Below, piece by piece: positions 27,001-42,000 of a stretch of 64,000 bases of DNA. The stretch comes from Triplophysa rosa. Its lineage: Eukaryota > Chordata > Actinopteri > Cypriniformes > Nemacheilidae. The position numbers and the translations under genes were made by a program. How positions within the stretch are numbered: the first letter of the stretch is position 1; every line of letters begins with the position of its first letter. The stretch spans positions 7,524,993-7,588,992 of the forward strand of contig NC_079898.1 in NCBI RefSeq assembly GCF_024868665.1, given 5' to 3'. The notes below the pieces were generated by a model. That model saw only the letters and a program-made list of their open reading frames with translations, had not been told where the DNA came from and did not search any database.

Positions 27001-30000
27001 ACGGTAGACTGCCAGCCACACAAACATAAACAAAACTTAACATGTCCGGGCCCTGTCCTCTCTCGCCGTATCCTCCTGTCGCTCGTCCTTTTATGCTTCC
27101 GATCTCCTCCGTGAGGCATGCGAGACCGGTGTAACGCCCAGCTGACACTCATTATCACTCGTGCCACCGGCCTCGCTTCCTCCTTCCACGGCTCTCGTCA
27201 CGCCTCCCTCGTCACAGTGCACTAAGGTTACTGGTTCACAATTTATAACCGTAAGGTAGACTAGAGATAATGTAATGTTGCAGGGTCTCAATATCTTACG
27301 TAGCATGATCGTGCCTCATCACAAATTTAGTGTTATCCTTGTAAACGATGACTACCAAACCACAATAAATGTTTTATGGTCAAAAGTTGCTGATTACTTA
27401 GTTCATGCACGTAGACTAATGTTATCGGTTACTATGCTAGGCACTATTCCCATAGCGAGTTGAGTGTAAGTTAGTGATTGCACCTATTGCTCAAAGCACA
27501 ACGCCTGGTCGCGAGTGTGTTTCTGAAAATATAACTACAGAAAATTAATTTCGTTGGTTACTAAACACATTCACGTCCATGCGTTGTGTTTTGGTTAGCA
27601 CGTTAGCTGCTATGTAGCTAGCACGCTATGCGCTAACGGCTAACAACCAGCTGCTACCTCAGAATCTAGTTTGAGCTATTAGTATAGCCCAGTAGTATAC
27701 CTTGTGGGAGCCAAAAGAGTGCTTTTGTACATGCACAGTTCATGAAGTGACATGATGTAACAGCGGTTTCTGCTTAGTCAACAAATTCACGTGTATTGCC
27801 CTGCCCACGGGGAAGTTTATAGAGGGACAGTATTTACGACACTGATAACAGACAATTGCCCTCATCAACCACATGGGGGAACCATAAGTAAAAGTTCTCT
27901 AGTATTGCTTTAAGAAAATCTGTTTATCTATTGTTACAGTATGACATTTTCCACAAATTTTTACTAAACAAATAAATTGTGAAAAATTGATAATAGTAAA
28001 TAACAATATTTTTTGCATGTTTTTACAAAGAAATACAATTTAGAAAATTTGGAAAAAAAACACATACCAAAGACAACTTGGGGAAATTTTTCAAACAATG
28101 ATGTTAAAGAATCATTCAGTTGATTCATTTGATAGTTTTAAACTGTCATTTTCAGTACTTAAGTTATCGGCATCCAGAGGTGAGGTTGTGAATTGCAACA
28201 AGTGGCTAACTCCACCCTTTTGAAGCACAACGGTGGCTCAGTGCTAAGATGTCGTCACATTTTCGCTTCTTTGCCGAAGCAGATAACGTATTTACGAAAC
28301 GCGCTCTATAGACCCCTTTTGCGCCGACGTCACGGTATTAGCTGGAGGCAAAAAAAAAAGGGAAAACTGGAATCGGCCTATACAAACCAGCACAGATTCA
28401 ACTACATAAGGACTTTAAAATATCATCTTGTTGTGTTGTTTAGTGCCACAATTGACAGAAAACAGTCTCCAATTTGATATTTTAATACATACGTGATGCC
28501 ATTGCCAAACAAAAACACTGATGACAGCTGTAGATAAACTCAATAAAACTAGCGGACTTAACAGAGATGATCGTCAAAAATGCTTGCGTTTCACTTCATA
28601 ACACTTAAGATTAAAAAGCTACTGTCTTTTGTTGTGTGGATTATGATTTGGGTATGTGACTAAAAATATCTCACGTATGCCCAAATCAGAAACTGGGGAA
28701 CAAGGTTCTTTTTCACATAGCGTTAACTTTTGAATGCATAGGGTATGCTAGCTAACTTTGTTAGTTATACAACTAGCAGTTAACTATCGGCCAGAAACTA
28801 AACTTAAGGAAACTGTTTGTCACAAGTGCATTAGTATAAAGGGAGAGGGAACAGTGAGAAGGCTCATGTTGTGTGTCAGGTTTGTGTTCAAGTAAATGCA
28901 TTTGCTAACGTTTGCCACTGTTCCACAGGCATCTGGTTTCTCTGTCTGGTAGGTGTAGATGTCACTGGAGGTAAATCCTGTCAGTTCGTCCCTGGATCCA
29001 TTGAGTGAGCGCGTACAGGTTGGCCAGGTTCCTTGCGTTAAAGTTAACTTTTTCAAAAACAATCGCGGTCCTAGACAGTGAGTGACCTTAAATGTTAAAA
29101 TTGAATCAGATGTTTTTCTAGTCATTGTCAGAAAGCAAATAAACAAAATGTGCTAACTAGCATTTGTAATGCGGTCAGGGGGATCTTTCTGCCTCCACCT
29201 AAGCCCCGCCCACAAAAACGCGTCACAATGTTTACTAACAGAAAAGGCGTCTATAGAGCAGTTTGTCCATTTAGGGCTACTGTAGAAACAACATGGTGAG
29301 TTCCATTTAAGGGGACTCGTGGTGTATGCAGATAGAAATAGCTCATTCTAAGGTAATAAAAACATAACGCTTCATTATGTAAGGTCTTTATACACCTCTG
29401 AACACATAGTTATGTATATTATATTGCATTTCTGTCAATAGATCCTCCAAAAAATGACACACCGGACCTTTAAATTGCAAGCTAGTCTAATGACTCATTC
29501 TTTGCAAGATCTTGACAAATATAAAACACATTAAGTTGTGCAATTTTCTGTGATTTTTTTGTGTCACATAATAGTGCAAGTGTTACCATTTTCATTATAT
29601 GTGGTTTTGAAAAATGTTAACAAATACAAACGATACAGGCAAAAAGGTTTATTAGTTGCCATTATTTGTCATTTTCGGATTTACTGCATTTTATAAATGT
29701 CTAAAGTGTAAAAACTTACTCATTGCACCATCATTGTTTCATCATTGCTCTGTTACATCCGCTCCATTAATCCTCATCACGGTGACTGTCACATTTACAC
29801 GCACACACACACACATGCACTGTCTGGTTTATTATCTCCGTGGGGACGGTCCATAGGCGTAATGTTTTTTATACTGTACAAACTGTATATTCTATCCCCT
29901 ATCCCTAACCCTAAACCTAAAGATCATAGAAAACTTTTAGCATTTTTAGATTTTAAAAAAATATTGTTCTGTACATTTTATAAGCTTTTTTGCCCATGGG

Positions 30001-33000
30001 GACCTCAATTTTGGTCCCCACGGTGACACGAGTCCCCATGTGTTGGTGTGCATTCAGGTTTAGGTCCCCACCGGGATATACAAACATGAACACACACACA
30101 CACACTTCTTAATCAAAGAGATAATTGGGAGATAATGAGAGGGTTGGAAACTTGGGCAAGAGAAGGGGAAAAAAGACAAAACGGTTTGACGTGCTCTGTC
30201 AGGGGCCAGATTGAGGTGCAATCTGTCTGGGCGGCAGACTCCACCTGTCAGGGGAATTGGGAAAGTGTGGAGGTGTGTGTGTGTGGATCATGCACCTCAC
30301 CTTTGTAATAGAGAGAATACAAGCCTTTGTCACATCACACTGAAGCCAGGAGACCACGAGACAATATTTGTACAGTAAGTGCTGTGGGATTGGCCGAAGG
30401 AAAAGTCATAAGTTGTAAAGAGTTTATATCTAAAGCAATCCGATTTTTTGTATCTTTTGCGCTAAACACCATTGATATACGGCGTGTCAGACTCAGATTT
30501 CTGTTCAAATTGAATTTTACTTTTTTATGGACAGAAATACTGATCACAATGTCTACACACATTTCCGCTTTTGCATTTTTTCCTTTAGTCTGATCCCACC
30601 CCTACGTAGTAATAAACTAACCTCTGATTGGTCAGATATGGCTTTCATGTCTAGTGGGCAGTTCTTGGCCATAAAAAGCTGCAAAGTAGACCAGACCTGA
30701 TGGTGATCGTCAAAAGTCTGAAGTCATACTAACCATCAAGTGTAAAAACAAAAAGCTATAATTGTATGTAACTGTGAAGGAGGATTCATAAACGCAGTCT
30801 TTTGAATCATAATTCGGTCCATTAGAGCACAATGTAGTATATTAAATCATAATTTAGTCCATTTGAAGCAGAACCTCACGTTCGATTGTTCTTATCTCTA
30901 ATAGAGAGCATGAGTCCAGAATATTTATATCGACTTTTATGTTCCTTAAATACACATTCTCTCATATCAGACGGCATTTCCTATTCTCATTATGATCGCG
31001 CTAAACTCAACAGCTCGGCTTCCTTTTGTCTGGTCAGTTGCCCTTCATGCCGAAGAAGGACATTAAAGATGAGATTTGGAGGCCCCTTTATCACCGCTGG
31101 ACGGGCCGCCTGAGGCACGGGGCCGGTGAAATATAGCGCGTCTATCTGCTGAGGAGACACTAACCACGCTTTCATATGGGTATTGATTCACTGGCCCCTC
31201 TCTTTAGAAAAAGGCGCTTTTTTGTTATCTGTTTCAGCGAGTTATTAAAGAGGAAATTGAGTTATAATTCTGATGGATTTCGTTGCATGTTTGGGTCCTG
31301 TTTTGTCATCAGTTTGTCTCAAATACTCCCTCACCATAACCCCACTGCTTCACCCAAAAATGAAATTGTCAATATTTACCTACCCTCGTGTCATTTCAAT
31401 GGAACATAAGTCTTTATACCAAAGTATTTATAACACGGTCATTCACGTCAGTTTTTGGACGCTGTCATGATAACCAGAGTTTAACTCAGAAAGGTGAGCA
31501 GATCTGAGAGAGAGAGAGAGAGTATATGTTGTCAGACAGAACTAAAGTCTGCCTGGTCTTTGTGTTTGGTCTGATGAGCCGGTGGTTTTCTGCTCAGGAG
31601 CGGGCATGAAAGTAATGCCTGGTAAAGGGTTTTGCCATCAGGAGAGGAGATAAGATGTTTTCTCACTTTCTCCATTTCTCTCTCACGGCTTCAGCGGCTT
31701 TTAAGTGCTACAGCCTTTGAAGTGGAGGCAATTGGTTCTTGCTGCATCTGTTGCCATGGAAACCGTTTGACTCTGCCATCCACGCAGAACCCCTGTAATA
31801 TGAGAGCATCTTTGGAGGCTAGTTGGAGTCCGTCCTGTAGGTGTGAGAGGTGTGTGCCAAATCTGTTTCATCTGTTTTGTGGAGAGCAGCACTATTACCA
31901 TACAACTAGAACAGTGGTTCTCAAACTGTGGTACGCGTACCACTAGTGGTACTTGAAGAGACCCCGGTGGTACGTGAAACGACAGAAAATGTAAAACTTT
32001 ATATATTCATTTACATTTCGTGTTTTGAATGCAATTTCAAATGTTTAATACATGGTTGATAAATACGGAATACATCTCAGCCAATGTGCAATTTTAATAT
32101 AGTTGTATGAATGATTGTTTATTTATCATTGGTGGATGTAACTCAGGCGTGTGACGGGCAGCTCAAACACAGAGCAGGAGCAGACAGACGCTTGTGAGTC
32201 CCTCACTCTCTCTCTCTCTTCCGACAAGCTGCGTGCAAATTCATTTTCTTATGTATTTTTGCACTTGAACCGCTGTTTCAAGCTGTTGTTAACGCGATAA
32301 AGCTTTAATTCAACACGTGTCTGCATCTACTTGAGGTTAAATCAATGAAGCGAGCGTTGCGATGTATTTTTGACGTGTCGCTTTGACCAAAGCCACTGCA
32401 GTAAAGTGTGAGTCTCGGTGTGTTGTCTTTAATATAAGTTTGTAGTCTTTCTGCAAGTCCCCACAAAGTTAATAAATCCCCCATATGTCATTTACAGAGC
32501 CCTGTTTACAGTGCACTACAGAAAAGTGTTTTGTGTCCACCATTACTGCTGACTAACTTGAAAAACATGGAAAAAACATGTTCTTTAAATAAAAAAGTGT
32601 TTGAATTATTAATAATACATTAGAATCGGAGGACGATGTGTAAAGATAAAGATTCACAGCTCTACTATTAATTTGAGTGTTTATTCATATGATTTTCTAT
32701 GGCGGTCATTTGGTGGTGCTTGGAACAACTCATTTTATTAAAGGTGGTACTTGATCTGAAAAGTTTGAGAACCGCTGACCTAGAACATAACATACCTAGA
32801 AGTAGGCCTACGTTTTAATAGTATAGTGTTAGTTTAAAGGTGCTGTGTGTAATTTTTGGGAGTATATGTTGACAGAAATGCAATATAATATACATAACTA
32901 TGTGTTCAGAGGTGTATAAAGATCTTACATAATGAAGCGTTATGTTTTTATTACCTTAGAATGAGCTATTTCTGTCTACATACACCGCGGGTCCTCTTAC

Positions 33001-36000
33001 ATTTAATTCTTCATGTTGTTTCTACAGTAGCCCTAAACGGACATACTGTTCGACAGAACGCGTTTCATAAATACGTTATCTCCTTCGGTAAAGAAGTGAT
33101 AACGTGACGACATCTTAGTCCTGTGTCAGCCACCGTAGTGCTTCCAAAGGAAGGGGTGGAGTGAGCGGTTGGTTGCAATTCACAACCTCACCACTAGATT
33201 CCGCTAAATTTAATATACTTGACCTTTGAAATTAAATAGTTTTGAGTAAACGTATACAAAATATATTTGCTGGAGTGATAGGAAAAACATTCTCTGCTTT
33301 ATCCGGATAAAAGATGTCATCCATCTCTATTTCTCACTTATAAAGTTTGTGGATCAGGAACATGTCCCTCTAATGCCTGTGTCTCTTTTTCTGTCATATT
33401 CCCTCTCAAACATCCTTCTCTTTTCTGTTTCTATATATCTTGAAAAGCTCAAAGTGTGTTTTCCCGACAGACAACCGTGCGTGCGTAGCGTGCGTGTGCG
33501 CTCATAAACGTGTGCGCGTTTGTTCGTCTGCACCTATTTCCTCGGGAAATAATCTCATTTTGTAGCTGGCTGGTGTTCGGCAGTTTTTGCGCTCTGATCC
33601 CTGGAGTCTCGCGCTGTTCTCTGTGTCTCCGCTGCAGAAGGATTTGATTTGATAAAACCTCTGCAGAAACATCCGCCGTGCTGCTTGTTTACCTTCACTG
33701 ACTCACTCGCCACTTCAAAGACGACGGAGACAAGACTGGGAACTGGGGAACGGGAGCAAGAGCTTGTGTGTGATCGGGTCCCGTCTGTGGTTCTGTCAGG
33801 CGATGTTTGTGTGTGTTAGAGATTTAGTGATGGCCGTGGAAGGGCCTTAAGGAGTGTGAGGTTTTGTGGAGCATCAGTGGTGTTAGTTTGAGTCTGGAGG
33901 GAGATGTGGGTGTAATTGAGGTCGTTTGTCAAACCTTGTGTGTCTGGCCACTGTCTTTTACGATAGTTGAAGAAAAAATAAAGAACTATATATATGTATA
34001 AAAATCTTTATATATATATAAGAACATATTTATTTGAATCTGAATTATGATTGTCTGATTTCTTATCATGTGACTTTCAGACCTGACACTGAATTAGGAG
34101 GTGCGCCCTTGCGGTATAAAGAAAAATGAAAAAGGATTTTGTATTTTCGATAGAAACAGAAAGGCTAATTCACACTGATCAAACGAGTGTTGGATGCTGT
34201 CAGTGCTGATGTTGTCAGTATATTTGTTGGATCAGTGTGAATTAGGTAGCATCAATGTGATCTAAAAGCCACAAAACTCGAGGTCTGTAAAGGTTCAAAC
34301 CCCACATGGAAAAATAAATACATCTTAATAAATTGATAGCTTACAGCATTTTGCCCTTGAGCAGGTGCACTAAACCTTGAGCACTTCATCTAAGATTCCT
34401 CCAGGGGGAGTAAATGAAAATTTTGTCATCATTTACTCGTGTCATATATATTTTTCCTTCTTTTGTGAAAAACAAAAGAATATGTAGGTCGAGTGCCTTT
34501 CTGTCTTTTGCCATTCAAGGAAAACGGATGTTGATTTATACCATCAAGCTTTAAAAAGTACAATAAATGTATCCATGCATCCAGCCGTGTGCGATAATAC
34601 AGCTCTTACAAATTCATGTAGGCTAATGGCTTTGTGTCAGTTATTTACTTTAATAATTTACTTATTATTTCAGAGGTGCCGGATCCAGCTTGTTCCGGCA
34701 CAAATTAAGCTCTGCGTCCACCCAACTCAAGAAATTAGTTAAAGTCATCAGTTGTCACAACATAATCAAGTTTACTGAATAACAGATCAAAATATTTTTT
34801 TGAGTTGGCTGAACATAAAAAAAGATAATGTAGATTGATTATTTAAATATAAACAAATGTATGTTTTCTGTTTTAGAGAGACCAAAACATTAATCAAATA
34901 ATTGTTTAAAACAGTTTGTGTTGAATGCACTCATACTGCTTGTGCCATTGTGTCATGCACTACACCTCAACATGGAACACATTAACCTCAACCATGGGAA
35001 CATTAAAAAAAATTTTTCTTTTAAAAAAACTCCAAACACAACAGATCACTAACAGTAACAACAATATTAAAGCATAAATTAAGCCAGCAAGAACTTAAAC
35101 ACTAATCCTTAAAAGAAAAATAAATAAAAAACACAAAATTGAACATGCTGCAAATTGAAAAAAAAATGAAATTTCAAACTCTTCCAATATTGTTTGTTCA
35201 GATTACACTGTTTTGCAAGTTGGGCAAACTTTTTGATGCATTATGGCCAAAAACTTGAGAATCTAAGTCCAGTCAACAAAATCATATTTGTTAGAACAGT
35301 GGTTCTCAAACTTTTTCGTTGTAAGGCCCCCTTTGTGTAGAGTGCATCGCTTTGCGGCCCCCCAAATAAAGACTTATAATCTTAAATTTAACATTTTTAT
35401 TTAAACAAAAACATATTTGGTTATACAATACTGAAACATCAATTCTTTTGTCTGGTGGTCTTATTTTTCTGATGTTAGATTGCATAAAATCTATGATCAA
35501 TTTCTATATTTCATAAAATGCCACAAAATCTGTGGCCCCCTGGATCCATCTCGGGGCCCCCCCAGGGGCCACGGCCCCCAGTTTGTAAACTACTGTGTTA
35601 GAAACATGTTTAGATTAATCTTGTTTAAAAGTACATGCAAAATAATCATTTGACTCCTTTAACTATAAATTCTCTGTTCAACTTACTTTATTATCTTTGT
35701 AAGGAGAACATTTGATATTTTACAGTGTTGTCATGAAATGTGTCTTTTATAGTGATCAGACATAATACAGAGAGTTTGAAGAAATAAGTATAAATTGTTT
35801 CATCAGACGCAGATGCCTGGCCCAAAGTTAACTTCCAGTCTGTGTTTGTTGATCGGTCTGGCTAGTGGCTAATAATGAAACTATTTATATTTCATTTATA
35901 TTATTAATAATGTATATTCATACTTTATTGTATTAAATAATCAATTTGTGGAATTTTATTGTTTATAATTTTTTTAAATAAACAATTTCTTGAATGGGTC

Positions 36001-39000
36001 GTGTAACTTTGTCGCATTTAAGTTTAGCCAAGTAATGGTTCTTCTTCTGGTAACCCAAAATAAAACTGGCTAGACATACTTTAAACTCGCTTTTTTATTT
36101 GTGAAAATGATGACTTTTAGCCAATAAGAGTCCAGCAGACAAGAACTTCTTTAACACTATTTAAAAAGCATTTCCTCTCTGAGCATGTGACTAAATTACA
36201 TTAGGACATTTTTACACATTCTAGGCAACGGGTTACTACATTAAATATTTTTTTTTTTGTAACTATTTTTATAGACTTTTTTTACTTGCAGCATAATTTC
36301 CAAAGTTACATATGTGTTACTTTTACTATTATGCTAAAATGTGGAGAAAAAAACATAAAGTATAAGGGACTCTAAACATTAGAATGTTAGTGTGTATATT
36401 TCACTTCAGTTTCTTTTCTGATTATGTGAGCAGTGATTAGTCTTATCTCTCTGTTTCCTTCAAATGGTGTGATTCAGATCAGTTCTTACACGAGTTCTGT
36501 CTGCCTGCGGCCTTATTAACGGCTCTATTGGGTTATTACTGATCCACTGTACTGTTGCTCTCCTTCTGTAATCTCATACTTTATCTTTATCTCTCTCATA
36601 TTCCCTTCCCATAATTCTCTCTTTTAAAACCACCTGCAGAGCCCTTCGGTGCTGCAGGCTGAATTAGCAGATCCAGTTTGGAAAAAACTATTTCCAAGAA
36701 AAGAAGGTTTGATGAAATCTCTGTATACACAGAGCAACAACATTTAAATGCTTTTGTTGGTTAATGTAAAAAAATAGCATAACCAGTACCCATGACCTGC
36801 ATGCTGAATTTGTCAGATTTGTCTTCGTTTTTTGGATATCTTTAACCGGTGACTATCGAGAGATTTGATTGGAGAACCGCTGGCACGTCTTTCATATCTA
36901 ATTCATGTTCTTTTTTGGAAATGTCACTGGTTCCGAGTATGATTTTCATAGGGGGGGGGCGGGGGGTTATTGATTATCTACATAATTAAACATTCTTTAA
37001 GAACTCTGATTTTGATTGGGCTTTCATATGCTAATTCGGGGAGAGCCGGGCGTCTCGGGGAAACGCTGCACAATCGAGGCTTGATTTTTTGGCATAAAGT
37101 GACGTTGACAGAGTGTGGCAGACTAACAAAAGTGACCTCTTACAGTTTAGCCATTTTCTAAATAAGAGAGAGAAGAGAGGGGAAAGCAACAAAGGCTTGT
37201 CAGATGTGGGGTGTCAGACACACGCCCCGCTACATCAATGACCTTGGCCCGTGTCCCAGGCTATCAAAGGTTATGAGACTGTAGGCCAGAGATGAGAAAG
37301 ACTAGGTTATGAGTCCATGTCAGGGCAAACCTGGCTTTTCAACCTGAGCTTAAAATCACGAGGCCCATTTTCATGGACGAAGCCTTAGTTGAATGTAGAT
37401 GCGTCCTAAAATATTAGGAATAGCTTTGACTACTCTCCAAGTTTCTCCAAACCATTTTTATGGAGTTTTGACCTTTGAATTTCGTCATGGACAAGTATTT
37501 TACAGACTACAAAAGAGTGCGGCTTTTCATCTTTTACGATATGCGTCATAAGGTTGACCTTGTGAGTGACTTCCACAAAACAACAAGTGTGTCTACCTAT
37601 GCATTGTGTTCTGTTCTGGCATTGTCAGAATGAATGTTTTACTAGTTTAAAGGGATAGTCCACCCAAAAATGAAAATTCGGTCATTATTCATCTTATTTC
37701 AAATTTCTTTGTTTGGTTGAACACAATGAAAGATATTTGGAAATATGTTAGCAACTGAGATTTTTGGGGCACCATTGACTACCATAGTAGAATTTTTTTG
37801 TTGAACACAAAAGAAAATATTTTGAAGAATTTAGGATAACAAACCACCTTTGACAACCACTTTAATGGTAGTGAATGGTGCCCCAGAAATCTCAGTTGCT
37901 AACATTCCTCCAAATATCTTTCTTTGTGTTCAACCGGACAAAGACATTTATACTTGTTTGAAACAACTTGTGGTTGAGTAATTCATGGCAGAATTTTCCT
38001 TTTAATGCTCCAAGTGCTCACCGAGTTGCTAAAGCGCATCCGTTGTTGTTCACCTTGGAATTATAAGGTTCTATCTGCATTCGGAGCAGTTTAAAGATAG
38101 TGAGCTTCAAAATGTTTTACAGTGCGTAATGTAAAATAAGTTTTAAAATAAGTGTGCATTGAAAATTGCCAGCTGATAAAACCTGTGCTTTAGGGATTGT
38201 ATACATATACCTTCTAAGGCTCTCTTAAACCAGCAAGTCCCCTGTCATTGGCTATTGAAATCTTGCTTGCAATAAATCTTTCAGAATGCTCTTGATTACA
38301 TATAGAGGCATACTCTATGCATTAGTAAGTGTGGTGGTGCTCATGGGTTGTCGATCTGGGACGGGTAAGTAGGCTGAGGGGAAAAATCTGAGAACTCACT
38401 ACAAAAAACTAGACTACACCACTGGTCACAGAATAAGAATATGTGAATAACTCAATTTTGACAAAAATGTCGAATAGTACCTTATAATCCAAGGCGACGG
38501 TTTATCTTTTATGACTCACATTATAACATCATAAAGGCAGAAGTACTGTTGCCATAGCTCCATGAATCTTTCCTTCATCACATAATTACACACAGCATCA
38601 CAAATATCATTGTATCTTTTTTTTATATGTTTAATGTCGTGGATGACGGGGGAAAATAAATATGCTAGTTTTACTGGTTGAATACAGAATGAACGATCAA
38701 ATCTTCCCGCGTCCCGACCCTTCGTTGTTCATATATCACACGTCACACAAATTGTGTCAAAAACCGGCTGAATTTGTGTAATCTGAATTGGGTTTATGGA
38801 CATCTTAGAGGAAGACTTGAGAGTTGTAACTGTCTTTATGAGGAAAATGTGGTGCTTTACTAAGTGAACACTTTGCGAAAGTGAACACTATCAAGGTTTG
38901 CCGAGTTAAGTCAGTTGTAAGAGTCATTTACATAGATGAGGGTGTAACAGCCGTCATGCGACTCGACTCTTTCCTCAGTTAATAACTCCATCAACCCGAA

Positions 39001-42000
39001 GTCAATTTAAAAGCAGCCTTTGTGACTCGTGCATTACATTTCAAGCCAAATGTTGTGTGTGAGGAACAGACCGAAATATCAGTCATGAAAATCACTTTAA
39101 ATCCCCCACTGTAGCTGTTAAATATCATTAAAGTCAGCATGAAGAATCCGTCATAATTCTCAAAAAAAAAACACCATTGCAACTTCTGAGTGTAGCGGCT
39201 GAAATGAGAAGAGAAATGTGGGCGGGACTTGTTTGATCCTTCAGGAACTGATTGGATCGATGAAAGCTGGAAGCCTGGCCATTGGTCAGTCAATATAGTC
39301 CCACCCCCAGGCTGAGATATACGTCATGTAGAGTAAATATGAGTTTATGGTCCACCTTGGTTGGTTTGCGATCCCCTTTCTGGAGCTTCATTGGACCGAT
39401 AGCAGTGGGCCCCCAAAGGTGCAAGGGCCCTTATAATCATCCTCACCCCCCCTCACGGTGCCCCTGTAAACACTGCGATATTACATAAAAATAAGAATTG
39501 TCAGTTTTAATGTCATGCCTACTTTAATTTAAATGATTAATGTTTATTAAGCAAACGTAATGTATTTTTGTGTGGCTGTGACATTCTTGAGAATTTCTTC
39601 ATTTGTGTTCCATGGAAAAAGAAAAGTCATGCTGATTTAGAACAACATTACGTTAGCAAATAGATGACAAATTGTTTTTTTCTCGTTAGTGGTTAAAAAA
39701 GCTAAGCTTGTGGTCAACTTCCTAAAATGAAATGCTAGCGAAACGCTTGTTGTCTCCTGTGGAGCGAAGCGCTTTTTTTGCATGTAACCCAAGCTTTTAT
39801 CTGGATGCTATAACCGTTAGATCCACATTAAGCGCCGAACTAACCCCTGTGGTTGGATTAAATTTAGAGTTGCCGTAGACCCGCTGGTTTCATGTCCTGA
39901 AACGTTTCTTGAGCGTGACTCAAACAGCTGCTTGGGTCAGCGGGAGGCACTATACATTAAGCCGCCTCCCTGCCGACAAACAGCGAATAGTAATTAAGCT
40001 ATAGAAGTAGCTAAATGAGCCTTTAACAATCGTGCGAGGCTCGTGATGCTGTCTTTGTGACTTTCCTCCACTCTGTGTGATCGAGGCTGTTTGAGCATTC
40101 GGCTGGCTTGCTGAGGTCTTGGTAAGAACTTAAAAAGAAGAGTGGGAGTTAAACTTTGATCTTATTTCCCTTGTTCGCATCGTTTGATCCCTCCCAAATG
40201 ATCCGTGCACGGAGAACGAGATTTGAGGGTTGGAGAAACGCTCTGTCGTTTGACTACTCGAATTGTCATCGGCACCAGACGGTTTGCGTTGAAGAAACAT
40301 TGTGTGTTTTTTTGCGTTAAAGGTGGTTATTAGCAAGTGTCTGTGTTGACTTTATTGTGTTGTTATTACATTTATTTTATAGAATTGTAAAACGCAGTGG
40401 AAGTAATCTATTTATTAAACAGATATTGTCCAGTCAAGCGTGAGATGTACTGAAATGTTTTTTTTTCTTGTTTCTTTGGCAGACGTTTTATCTTAGTTTT
40501 GCTAGGCAGATGGTAGATCCTGGGGCTTGACAAAAGAAAATCAATTGCAGTTTCTGTTTTTACTTTATTACTTTCCCTCATTACAGTATATCATTTGATT
40601 TCCTCTTTCTTAGAATCTGGCTGTAGCACTTTTCAGAATGAAAACTATTTTGTTATATAATTCTTGATCTATTGAGAAATACTGTTTTATAAGAAGTTCA
40701 ATATCGCAGAAAATAAAGACGAGATGGGACATATTGACCAGACTCAAACCCATGTCACCCACTTGAGCACCACAGCTTCAATGTGTACTGCATCACAGTT
40801 CTGACCTAACGTGACTCTCCAGGAATGAGATGAACTAGACAAACTAGTCTCTTACCCTCTGTCTCTCAGTGTCCTGAAAAGTTCACCAGTCAGTATGCAA
40901 CACTCCTTCACTGCCATGGTAACAACATGTCATCCTTCTTTCGTCTGTATCTTTAATTATTTTTAGACAAATGTGAGGCTGTTTCCCCTCTATAATTCTA
41001 ATATTTGCTGGCAGTCTCAGAGTCCCCAGGCGAGTCCGGTATGATTAGTGCTCTCTGCCTCCATTTGCATAAGAAAAGTGAGGCGGCGTTTGCGCTTGCG
41101 GCCCAGGAGGAAGATTAGCAACATTAGCATTCCACAGCTCACAGGATAAAGTGTGTGTGTGTGTGTGTGTTGAAGACTTTACACCTTAGTACAGGTTTCT
41201 ACTGTGTGACCTTTATAACTTTCCATCTGTTTTTAAACACTTTCCCGGAAAAAGTGTGAACACCGTGGTGCAGCCCAACAGGTCAACTTCTGGCTCAGCC
41301 AATGGCATGAGTTTTGGGCGGGACATCCTGTTTGCTTGTGAGGAGGTAAGAAGGCAAGGCGGTAGGAGTGTTTGGGCAAAGCTCGTTTTGGCCTAATGGT
41401 TAGAGAGTGGGACTCGTGACCAGAAGGTTGCCGGTTCGAATCTCAGGGCTGGCGGGTAACGACTGAGGTGCCCTTGAGCAAGGCACCTTACCCCTACTTG
41501 CTCCCCGGGCGCTGCAGTGAAAGCTGCCCACTGCTCCAGGTGTACGTGTGTTCACAACTTGCTGTGCGTGTGTTCACTACTCTCTGGATGGGTTAAATGC
41601 AGAGCTCACATTTCGGGTATGGGTCACCATATCTGACTAATACGTAGGTCACAAAAACAAATAGGCAGTTATTTCAGTCATAGCAAGACCACAGTCCTAT
41701 CTACTTGAATAAAAAAAGGGTTTTCTGAAGTCGTTGGCAATCACAATTAGATTGCATATTTTTGCTCAACAATTAAGCCTGACATTAACTATACCGCATT
41801 ATTTGTTTACAAAGCTTAAATTGTGCTAAAAACAGCTTTTCTGAGGTCGCTTCAGCTACGAGTATGCGCACAGGTTGGCAAGCACCTTGCGAGACTCTGT
41901 AGAGCCCCGCCCCTTGCCCCGTCTTTTTATTAATTGATGATTACCTGTTACTGGAAGGCGGGACTTGCTATAGCGGCCACATTGAGTACTTCAGAGATGA

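Larger units (their letters stand above)
33216..36950 (+). other. prkn: Parkin intron 7, segment 33.2-36.9 kb
   Basis: Apart from the two repeats listed at 34405 and 35297, this is unique AT-rich intronic sequence with no coding signal. The area 33480-33960 is GC-richer and also without a recognised gene. Confidence 0.6.

Noticed and set aside
29900..29925. Interstitial telomere-like CCCTAACCCTAA
   Set aside because: Only two imperfect units, inside a common GTCCCCAC-type dispersed repeat.
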